Origin: an uncultured Clostridiaceae bacterium
GTDB lineage: Bacteria; Bacillota; Clostridia; Lachnospirales; Lachnospiraceae
Length of the DNA: 60,035 nt
NCBI GenBank assembly: GCA_947177415.1
Contig: CAMWUK010000010.1
Location: forward strand, 1 to 60,035
Reading direction: 5' to 3'
Positions 53,989 through 60,035 of this stretch are shown here, piece by piece (position 1 is the stretch's first letter; each line of letters begins with the position of its first letter). The position numbers and the translations under genes were made by a program. The notes under the pieces were generated by a model. It saw only the letters and a list, made by a program, of their open reading frames with translations, ran no database searches and had not been told where the DNA came from.

Positions 53989-55057
53989 TCCATCCACCTC
54001 CATACATGTCATGCTGAACCTCCTGCTGGTAATAGTGGTTCATGGTATTGGGTGCATTGTACAGTGCTGTCACCATGTATGCCCTGATATTGACAATCTT
54101 TGTTGTGGTGGTCTGCATGGATTCTATGACATACTGAAGATGTGAGCTGTTTAATTTTAAAAACTTTGATTTCACAAGCTCATAAGGGTAATCTTCCCCG
54201 TTTACCTTTACAGTCTTTCTTTTCACACATACAATCTCACAGATAAGCCCATACAGTTCATCGTACAATGCCTTGTCCTTCCATTCATTATACTTCATAT
54301 AGTGGTCATATTCAATGTTTTTCCGAATGATTTGTATGTATGTTTCTGTATCATCCTCTATCCTATCCATCTCCCCTGCTTTATGATTCTCTTCTTTTTT
54401 CTGTTTTTCTGAAGATGGATAGATAGGATTGGTATAGTTGGAATCAGTATAGTTTATATTGTTATAATTAGAGTCTGTTTCCCGAACTTCTGCAAGTTCG
54501 ATTTCCGAACTTCTGGAAGTTTGATTTTCATACTTCTTGAAATTTGGGTTTCCGCCTTCTTGAAGTTCGGTTTCCGTATTTCCAGAAATTTGATTTTCGT
54601 ATCTCTTGAAATTCGATTTTCGAACTTCTGGAGAATTATCACTATCAACAGGATTTTTTTCTACATGGGATGGCTTACTTTCCTCTTCAAGTGTGGTGAA
54701 ATTTTTCACATAGATAATGTCCGGTTTTCCTAATCCCTGTCTTTTTTTCTCTATCAATCCTATCCCTTTTTTGCTGTCCAGTTCTGCCAGAACTTTTGCA
54801 CATTTTTCTCTGGCACAGCCTAAATCTTCCATGATACTGTCCATTGTATAGTGGATATATGCCCTGTTTTCTTCATCCAGCCACCCGTTTTTCATGGATA
54901 GTGCCATTCTGTCAAGCATTAAACCATAAAGAAGTTTTGCATCACTGGATAACCCTTTGAAACGCACGTCTTTTATCAGCAGCCTCGGCACTCTGTAAAA
55001 AGAGAACTGCTCTGCTTCTATCCCATAATAATAATCTAATTTCAACCCGCCATCCAT
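53969..55057 (-). CDS. Replication initiator RepA-like protein
   Basis: 362 residues. The RepA_N-type N-terminal domain (FYRVPRLLIKDVRFKGLSSD; LYGLMLDRMALSMKNGW; EKCAKVLAEL) binds DNA as a winged helix. A central part (about 140-190) has repeats NFKRYENQIS and NFKKYENQTS. The C-terminal part resembles the DUF6017/DnaD-like domain of the same proteins (NSSHLQYVIESMQTTTTKI). It probably initiates replication of the excised circle. GGAGG lies 8 nt before ATG. It is followed by ParB and ParA upstream in one operon. Confidence 0.88.
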   Translation of the reverse strand: MDGGLKLDYYYGIEAEQFSFYRVPRLLIKDVRFKGLSSDAKLLYGLMLDRMALSMKNGWLDEENRAYIHYTMDSIMEDLGCAREKCAKVLAELDSKKGIGLIEKKRQGLGKPDIIYVKNFTTLEEESKPSHVEKNPVDSDNSPEVRKSNFKRYENQISGNTETELQEGGNPNFKKYENQTSRSSEIELAEVRETDSNYNNINYTDSNYTNPIYPSSEKQKKEENHKAGEMDRIEDDTETYIQIIRKNIEYDHYMKYNEWKDKALYDELYGLICEIVCVKRKTVKVNGEDYPYELVKSKFLKLNSSHLQYVIESMQTTTTKIVNIRAYMVTALYNAPNTMNHYYQQEVQHDMYGGGWSEKGVI

Positions 55058-55072
55058 TTGCTGTACCTCCTT

Positions 55073-55978
55073 CTACTGTTTTTTCGTGCCATTTTTGGCA
55101 CTCCATTCATCTAATAGCTGAATGATGATGTCCTCTATTTCCTCACTGCTGTATTCTTCTTCAAAATATCTGCTGATTTTGTCTGCCTTTAGTGTTACCC
55201 TGCGTTCTTTGGTTTTTTCTTCTGTCAGGATTAATCGCACCATTGCAAGAGTAAGCTCCCCACTTTTTCCATATTCCTTTATTTTTGCTGATTGTGCAGT
55301 ACTGATTGTACAGCCCTGTTCCTCCAGAATAACCTGTACCCACTGCTGTGCTTCTTCCGGCAGAAAAGATATGTCTACCCCCTGTGAGAAACCTATTCTT
55401 TTATGGTCTACCATTGCAAGGAGTTCTTCTGAAAGCCTCGACAGCCAGATATACCTCTGTACTTTTTTTGCATTTTCCCCGGCTGCTTCCCCGACTTCCT
55501 CAAGGGTATTCTTTCCTGATTTTTTTCCCTGATGTTTCATGGCTTCGTATTTCATCTTGTAGGCTTTTGCTTTTTCACTTGGTAAAATGTCCTCCCGCTG
55601 GATATTGGAATCCACCATGATGATTGTGGCTTCATCATCGGCATAATTGCGGACAATAATGGGCATTTCTGCTTTGCCTGCAAGCTCTGAACCCCTTTTC
55701 CGGCGGTGTCCGGCTATGATTTCATAGCCGCCTCCTGCCCTTGGTCTTGCTATTCCCGGAACCAGTACCCCATACTGACGGATACTTTCTGTTGTTTCTT
55801 CCATCTTTTCATCATCTGCTACCCTGAATGGGTGGTCTTTAAAGGTATACAGGTCAGCAAGTGGAACGTTTATTATCTGCTCTGCCAAATTTTCCTGTGT
55901 GGTGCTGTTGCCAAATAAATCATCGAAGCTGTCCAGCTTGATTTTTGCTGCACTTTTTTTCTTTGTGGAGTTATTCAT
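55073..55978 (-). CDS. ParB/Spo0J-family partition protein
   Basis: 301 residues. ParB/Srx N-domain with YEIIAGHRRKRGSEL (the GxRR CTPase motif) and SNIQREDILPSEKAKAYKMK, a central HTH (about 150-215), and a C-terminal dimerisation part. Binds parS-like sites and works with ParA in segregation. The start at 55978 has AGGAGG 9 nt upstream; a TTG two codons earlier is less suited. It overlaps the ParA gene by eight bases. Confidence 0.92.
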   Translation of the reverse strand: MNNSTKKKSAAKIKLDSFDDLFGNSTTQENLAEQIINVPLADLYTFKDHPFRVADDEKMEETTESIRQYGVLVPGIARPRAGGGYEIIAGHRRKRGSELAGKAEMPIIVRNYADDEATIIMVDSNIQREDILPSEKAKAYKMKYEAMKHQGKKSGKNTLEEVGEAAGENAKKVQRYIWLSRLSEELLAMVDHKRIGFSQGVDISFLPEEAQQWVQVILEEQGCTISTAQSAKIKEYGKSGELTLAMVRLILTEEKTKERRVTLKADKISRYFEEEYSSEEIEDIIIQLLDEWSAKNGTKKQ

Positions 55979-56753
55979 TTGCAAGCACCTCCTCTGTCAA
56001 TGAAAGATAGGCAGATGACACTTTTCCTTTCGGATCATGCTTATAAATACTGATACCTTCTGCCGATATTTCCGCAGCCCTTACAGAGACTGGTATACTG
56101 CTTTCAAATATCATTACCCTGCTTCCGTATGCTTCCTTCAGCATGGTAATTATGTCCCTTGCATAGTTTGTCCTGCTGTCCACCATTGTCAGCAGAATGC
56201 CCTCTATTTCTAACGAAGGATTGATTTGTCGTTTTACCTTACCGATTGTCTTAATCAATTGTTGCAAACCTTTGACGGGCAGGTATGCCGCCTGTACGGG
56301 TATCAGTATGCTGTCTGCACAGGCAAAGGCATTTATGGTTATCATTCCAAGGGAAGGCATACAATCAATTAGGATATAATCGTAATATTCCTTCATTCTA
56401 CTTATGTATCCCTGCATGATACGTTCCCGCATCATAACATTTACTAGGGAAACCTCCAAACCGGAAAGCTCAATGTTTCCCGGCATAAGATCTATTCCTT
56501 CGTCATGGTGCAGAATGCCATGTGCTGGCTCTATTTCTTCGTCATTGATTAAGTTTCCCATAATGGTTGCAAGTGTGACTTCCATACTGTCCGGCTCTGT
56601 ATAGCCAAGACTTGCGGTAAGACTTCCCTGTGCATCTGCATCAATCAACAACACCTTTTTTCCTTTCCTTGCAAGCCCGATTCCTAAGTTTCCTGTTGTG
56701 GTGGTTTTTCCTACCCCACCTTTTTGATTTGCGATTGCGATTACTCTACACAT
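55971..56753 (-). CDS. ParA-family ATPase
   Basis: 260 residues. Deviant Walker A KGGVGKTTTTGNLG, then LIDADAQGSLTASLGY and the Walker B region YDYILIDCMPSLGMIT. Drives partition of the excised ICE with ParB. AGGAGG precedes ATG. It is complete and normal in length, with no N-terminal HTH, so the small-ParA class with autoregulation through ParB is likely. Confidence 0.94.
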   Translation of the reverse strand: MCRVIAIANQKGGVGKTTTTGNLGIGLARKGKKVLLIDADAQGSLTASLGYTEPDSMEVTLATIMGNLINDEEIEPAHGILHHDEGIDLMPGNIELSGLEVSLVNVMMRERIMQGYISRMKEYYDYILIDCMPSLGMITINAFACADSILIPVQAAYLPVKGLQQLIKTIGKVKRQINPSLEIEGILLTMVDSRTNYARDIITMLKEAYGSRVMIFESSIPVSVRAAEISAEGISIYKHDPKGKVSSAYLSLTEEVLANE

Positions 56754-56769
56754 AACTTTTCCTCCTGAT

Positions 56770-56946
56770 TTACTGAACTTTTTTCGATTCTTTCTCTACT
56801 TCTGCATACACTCTGTAATATCTGTTTGTTCCTTTATTGGCATAAGGCTCGGAAATCTGCAACACATTCACTTTCCTATTTCTCTGAAGAATTTTACTGA
56901 ACCATTTAATATCATTCTTGGTTCCCATAAGTCTTACCTTTAACAT
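56770..56946 (-). CDS. DUF3970-like small protein
   Basis: 58 residues starting MLKVRLMGTKNDIKWFSKIL, with a conserved ending NRYYRVYAEV. It matches the DUF3970-like proteins of Clostridia ICEs; function unknown. The ATG at 56946 has AGGAGG 8 nt upstream and is preferred over one at 56973, which would overlap the DUF6075 gene. Confidence 0.75.
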   Translation of the reverse strand: MLKVRLMGTKNDIKWFSKILQRNRKVNVLQISEPYANKGTNRYYRVYAEVEKESKKVQ

Positions 56947-56966
56947 TGCCTTCCTCCTGCCTGTTT

Positions 56967-57401
56967 TTAACAATATTCTGGATAACGTAGCCTAACCGCC
57001 TGCCAGAAATATTTTGCATATCCACAGCAGAATAAATCCTCTACTGTATATAGCCTGCACTCGTTCAATTGCTCCTCTGCATCTTCATAGTCATACACAC
57101 TTGGTGTCCCATTGTTGTAAAGGTTGTATGCCATACGGATAATCTTTGCACTTCCGCTGGTTATCCAGCCTTCATGCAAACATTCTGTTTTTACACATCC
57201 TGTCTTAAAATCATAGATTGAATTAACATTCTTTCTTGTGTCTTCATCAATCCCCAAGCAATATACCAATGCTGCATGGTATACATCTGCATACCTACAC
57301 TTTGGCAGATATTCTAAAAAGAATCTTTTGTGTTTGTCATTTCTAAAAGTTACTGTTTGAGCAATCTGCTCCGCTTTTGCACTTAACGCTGTGTTTGTCA
57401 T
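56967..57401 (-). CDS. DUF6075-like ICE protein
   Basis: 144 residues. FRNDKHKRFFLEYLPKCRYA, VYHAALVYCLGIDEDTRKN and GYAKYFWQAVRLRYPEYC match what I know as DUF6075. Function unknown. It is the first gene of the long leftward ICE transcript; AAAGGAGG lies 7 nt before ATG, and an intrinsic terminator lies in its leader (57422-57467). That position suggests a control or establishment role. Confidence 0.78.
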   Translation of the reverse strand: MTNTALSAKAEQIAQTVTFRNDKHKRFFLEYLPKCRYADVYHAALVYCLGIDEDTRKNVNSIYDFKTGCVKTECLHEGWITSGSAKIIRMAYNLYNNGTPSVYDYEDAEEQLNECRLYTVEDLFCCGYAKYFWQAVRLRYPEYC

Positions 57402-57421
57402 TGTTCTTCCTCCTTTAGGAT

Positions 57422-57467
57422 AATAAAAAGGACTCTACTAATTGTAATTAACAACTAATAAAGTCCT
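57422..57467 (-). terminator. Attenuator in leader of the ICE operon
   Basis: AGGACT plus ten more bases (57452-57467) pair with 57429-57444 in a 16-bp stem with G-U pairs and a 7-nt loop; TTTTTATT follows on the minus strand. It ends 21 bases before the DUF6075 ATG. A competing AAGTC-TAG-GACTT hairpin (57461-57473) uses its 5' arm. Confidence 0.65.
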
Positions 57468-57519
57468 AGACTTCTTATTTACTTCTAAATTCGTGCTAGA
57501 GATTCCTACTTTTTATTTT

Positions 57520-57798
57520 TAGTAAAACCTTAGTAAAATCATCTCTCGATGACAAAACACCTTGTAAAATCAATGGTTTTCAAGGTTGTGTTAAGTTACT
57601 GCCGTGGCAAATAAATAATATCTTAATCATATCTTTGAAACTCCTTGTATTTACTGTATTTCCTTGATTTATCGGCTTTTCCTGTCGTTTGCAATCAACC
57701 TTTGTTCTTGGCATATTGTAGTCTAAATTGGCATATCTTTTACCTCAAAAGTAGTAAAAAAAGTAGTAAATTGAAAAGAATCATGCCATTTTACTACT
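57520..57798. repeat. Clustered TAGTAAA repeats next to integrase
   Basis: TAGTAAAA occurs at 57520-57527 and 57531-57538 (11-bp spacing); AGTAGTAAA at 57750-57758 and 57762-57770 (12 bp); an inverted copy at 57790-57798 overlaps the int stop codon. TTGGCATAT is repeated at 57708 and 57728 (20 bp). Helically phased short repeats beside int fit arm-type or accessory sites for Int/Xis. No gene is seen in 57402-57793. Confidence 0.55.
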
Positions 57799-58993
57799 CG
57801 GCTTTTGCCATCCGCTCTAGCTCCTCTTTCGCATCATCGTAACCGATGTGCGTATAGGTATTCAGCGTCACTCCTATATCAGAGTGTCCCATAAGGTACT
57901 GGAGTGTTTTCGGATTCATGCCGCTTTTCGCCATGTTGGAACAAAAAGTATGCCTGCATACATGGGGTGTGACCTTTGGCATCTGCACTTTATAGATACT
58001 GTTGTACTTCTCACAAATATGTTGAAAGTATTTCTCCCAATGCAGGGCTACCATCGGCATATCATTTTTATCCAGATACAGAAATCCACATCTGCCATCT
58101 ATCATAGGCTCAGTTTTTACTTTCTTTCTGTTTTCGATGATTCGCTGAAAACACTCATACACCTCATCAGACATAGGTATTTCCCTCGTACCGCTTGTGG
58201 TCTTTGTTTCCTCAATCACATACTCCATATTTCTTTTTCGCTGTAATTGATGATTGACATTGATTTTTCGGTTCTGCATATCAATATCATTCAATGTCAG
58301 CCCCACAAATTCAGAAATCCGAAGCCCTGTTTTAAATAAGATATAAATTCCATCATAGTATCTGCAAAAATGTTTATCCTGTGCTACAAATTCAAGGAAA
58401 GCCCGTTCCTGCTTTCTTGTAATTGCTTCTCTTGTCACACTGTCATTCACTACAACAGTGGCAAGCTGAAACTCAAACGGATTCTTGCGTATCAAATCAT
58501 CATCAACCGCCATTTGAAATGCAGGTCTGACAACGCCCCTTACAGAATGGATGGAACTGTACCCTCTCCCGTCCTGCTGCAATTTGATAAGCCAACATTT
58601 TGCATCCGACAGTTTCACCTTGTCGATTCTTTTCCTGCCAAATTCTTCTTTCTTAATAATGTTGACCACAAAATTGTAATTAGCTTCCGTGTTGTGCCGC
58701 ACCCCTGTTTTCTGCAAGAGGTACTTTTTAACCAGTTCCAGAACGGTCATTTCTCCGCCACGGGGAACTATCTCATCATCAATATCTTTCAATATCAGCT
58801 TCTCTTTCTCTCTTAATGAAATGTCATCCCGTTTTCCCTGCGGTGTCTTATCCGTCTTTTCCAGTTTCCAACTGTAAACAAATTGCTGTTTTCCTGTGGC
58901 ATCAATGTATTTGAATGCATATCGTCCGTCACGACGCTGGCTCTCTCCGTTGCGGAGAATACGATTTTTGCTGTCCCGTCTTTTTCCGCTCAT
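57794..58993 (-). CDS. int: Tn916-family tyrosine recombinase (integrase)
   Basis: 399 residues, start MSGKRRDSKNRILRNGESQR, closely following Tn916 Int in length and order: N-terminal AP2-like arm-binding domain (about 1-75), SAM-like core-binding domain, catalytic domain with Arg in FKTGLRISEF, HVCRHTF, GHSDIG and the nucleophile Tyr in NTYTHIGYDDA. It integrates and excises the ICE. The start at 58993 has GGAG 7 nt before it; ATG 58997-58999 is too close to it, and longer forms run through a terminator. Its 3' end points at the ICE operon, unlike the Tn916 layout. Confidence 0.93.
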   Translation of the reverse strand: MSGKRRDSKNRILRNGESQRRDGRYAFKYIDATGKQQFVYSWKLEKTDKTPQGKRDDISLREKEKLILKDIDDEIVPRGGEMTVLELVKKYLLQKTGVRHNTEANYNFVVNIIKKEEFGRKRIDKVKLSDAKCWLIKLQQDGRGYSSIHSVRGVVRPAFQMAVDDDLIRKNPFEFQLATVVVNDSVTREAITRKQERAFLEFVAQDKHFCRYYDGIYILFKTGLRISEFVGLTLNDIDMQNRKINVNHQLQRKRNMEYVIEETKTTSGTREIPMSDEVYECFQRIIENRKKVKTEPMIDGRCGFLYLDKNDMPMVALHWEKYFQHICEKYNSIYKVQMPKVTPHVCRHTFCSNMAKSGMNPKTLQYLMGHSDIGVTLNTYTHIGYDDAKEELERMAKAE

Positions 58994-59012
58994 ATTCATG
59001 CTCCTTTCGTAC

Positions 59013-59060
59013 AAAAAGAGCCCCGTCACGATATATCGTAGTATATCATAGACGAAGCCC
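59013..59060 (-). terminator. Strong terminator directly before int
   Basis: Minus strand GGGCTTCGTC (59051-59060) pairs with GACGGGGCTC (59018-59027) over 10 bp with three G-U pairs, extended by ATGATAT/ATATCGT, followed by TTTTTG. It ends about 20 bases before the int start. The plus strand also has a T-run after it. Confidence 0.7.
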
Positions 59061-59083
59061 TTTTTCCATCTTAAAAAATGAAA

Positions 59084-59130
59084 GCAGCATTTAGCATAGG
59101 ACATCACAAATACCTATCTACAAAAGCTGC
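59084..59130 (-). terminator. Second hairpin between xis and int
   Basis: GCAGCTTTTG (5' arm, from 59130) pairs imperfectly with AAATGCTGC ending at 59084; inner ATAGG/CCTAT. TTTCATTTTTT follows. It is a weaker terminator in tandem with that at 59013-59060. Confidence 0.45.
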
Positions 59131-59158
59131 CTGCATATCTGTTCTTATTCAATGACAT

Positions 59159-59365
59159 TCAAATAGCTGTTAAATTCTCTAAAAACGTTTCAAACTGTTT
59201 CCGTTTGATTAAAAATTTCACTCCATTCTGAATGATAAATCCTGTATCAATATTATCTGTAACAATTCTTCTTAATTTCTTTTCTCCAATATTGAAGTAA
59301 GCTGATGCTTCATCAATGGTAAGACAGAATTTATCTTTTATTTCAACCTGTGTTTGTTCCGCCAT
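59159..59365 (-). CDS. xis: Tn916-type excisionase
   Basis: 68 residues, MAEQTQVEIKDKFCLTIDEA, then AYFNIGEKKLRRI and FLIKRKQFETFLENLTAI, matching Tn916 Xis in length and spacing (winged-helix architectural protein that bends att DNA and favours excision). The ATG at 59365 follows AAGGAA at good spacing; that at 59371 is only 1 nt from it. Read in the same direction as int, separated by two terminator-like hairpins. Confidence 0.9.
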   Translation of the reverse strand: MAEQTQVEIKDKFCLTIDEASAYFNIGEKKLRRIVTDNIDTGFIIQNGVKFLIKRKQFETFLENLTAI

Positions 59366-59383
59366 ACGCATTTCCTTTCTATA

Positions 59384-59749
59384 TTAAGACGGATTCCTCT
59401 GGGGAATCCCAATACTAATGGCAAGAGCTTTATCAACTCTTGCCATCGCTTCAGCAGGCATTATGCCCATATACTGTTTTAATCTTTTCTTATCTACTGT
59501 ACGGATTTGCTCAAGCAAAACTATGGAATCTCTGTCAAGCCCCTCAAAATTCTTTACTTCGGTATGTGTCGGCAATTTTGCCTTTGTCTGTGTCTTTACC
59601 GTGATAGCAGCAATAATGACTGTCGGGCTGTGCCTGTTTCCTATATCATTGGAAATGATAAGTACGGGTCGTGTGCCGCCCTGTTCTGAGCCGATAACGG
59701 GATTAAGTTCTGCGTAGTTGATGTCACCACGCTTTATAATTCTATCCAT
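59384..59749 (-). CDS. MazF/PemK-family endoribonuclease toxin
   Basis: 121 residues, beginning IKRGDINYAELNPVIGSEQG (GDI then GSEQGGTRPVLIISND), and with ITVKTQTKAKLPTHTEV and VLLEQIRTVDK: all conserved MazF blocks. MazF cleaves mRNA at short motifs. Its antitoxin normally precedes it, but none is found in the 286 bases upstream within the window. AGGAGG lies 10 nt before ATG. Position beside xis suggests ICE maintenance or a role tied to excision (inference). Confidence 0.92.
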   Translation of the reverse strand: MDRIIKRGDINYAELNPVIGSEQGGTRPVLIISNDIGNRHSPTVIIAAITVKTQTKAKLPTHTEVKNFEGLDRDSIVLLEQIRTVDKKRLKQYMGIMPAEAMARVDKALAISIGIPQRNPS

Positions 59750-60035
59750 AAGTATCTGACCTCCTATTTTGATTTAGGCAGGAATATCTTGCCTATGTAG
59801 CAGCCAGACACAAGGAAGTTTTTAAGGTCGGGAGAGTATAAAACAACACTCTGTTTCCATAGACCGCCTTGCATCTGGCTTTTATGATAGGAGCATTTCT
59901 ATTTGTCCTCGACACCCCGAAATGCAGATGCGTTAAACGCAAGGGAAGTCACCAAACGGTCAGCAGCGAACTGACTCCACGGGAGTTGCACCCCAACTGT
60001 CGGTCTGACAGAGCCGCCCTCATTGCCTGCGGCGG
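59750..60035. other. Unexplained GC-rich stretch at right edge
   Basis: 286 bases upstream of mazF. From about 59880 to the edge the sequence is richer in GC than its surroundings and is open on both strands: minus-strand frame ending at 59899 (end AFRGVEDK) and plus-strand frame from ATG 59884 (ending toward LIACGG). Neither is recognised; both being open suggests a non-coding or constrained DNA element rather than a gene. Confidence 0.3.

Noticed and set aside
57794-59107. Longer integrase form starting upstream
   Set aside because: Extension reads through a terminator and has no ribosome site; Tn916 Int aligns from the shorter start.
57402-60035. tRNA gene as integration target
   Set aside because: No cloverleaf or CCA end seen around the integrase; Tn916-type integrases do not need tRNA sites.

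Overview
The window looks like chromosomal DNA of a low-GC, Gram-positive gut-type Clostridium relative (Lachnospiraceae-like). The evidence is AGGAGG-type ribosome sites, Sfp/GrsT-type NRPS helpers, and a large Tn1549/CTn-like integrative conjugative element (ICE) whose proteins fall in families known from that group (CD1107, CD1108, CD1110, CD1112, CD1115, Maff2, PrgI, PcfB). These names come from recognising sequence patterns by eye; no database search was run.

Region 1 (about 1-14,640, AT-rich) is a small non-ribosomal peptide locus. A two-module NRPS (A-PCP-C-A-PCP-E-like, no release domain) lies between a MATE exporter and, beyond it, a phosphopantetheinyl transferase and a type II thioesterase. 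Upstream are an aminotransferase co-transcribed with an Lrp/AsnC regulator and, divergently, a MocR-type regulator and a HisC-like aminotransferase. A decayed IS110 transposase and a radical-SAM start fragment sit between the thioesterase and the transferase genes. Both condensation-fold domains and the second adenylation domain have non-canonical active-site residues.

Region 2 (about 14,640-57,400, more GC-rich) is the ICE. At its left edge, MobC and a MOBP relaxase are read rightwards. After a compact type I toxin/antisense-RNA locus (16,950-17,270), nearly all genes are read leftwards from 57,401 down to 17,345: DUF6075- and DUF3970-like proteins, ParA, ParB, RepA, PcfB, VirD4 coupling protein, Maff2 pilin-like protein, TrbL/VirB6-like protein, PrgI, VirB4 ATPase, a bifunctional cell-wall hydrolase, CD1107-type surface protein, an MT-A70 methylase, topoisomerase III, regulators, and a 3,029-residue ArdC/methylase/helicase protein. 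Inside that giant gene a second gene, tnpV, is encoded in another frame. Two AT-rich cargo islands interrupt the backbone: a two-component system with a small secreted protein and an ABC exporter (30,200-36,100), and a DUF4062 protein with its own terminator (52,590-53,616).

Region 3 (57,400-60,035) holds a Tn916-type integrase, excisionase and a MazF-like toxin, read leftwards, with clustered short repeats next to the integrase that look like recombinase arm sites.

Two themes recur. First, intrinsic terminators sit in the leaders or junctions before several modules (giant gene, DUF6075 operon, int, pcfB), suggesting control by attenuation or antitermination. Second, five otherwise unrelated ICE proteins end with the same basic C-terminal tail built around R[VI]SVK[ED]KL, a candidate shared targeting signal.
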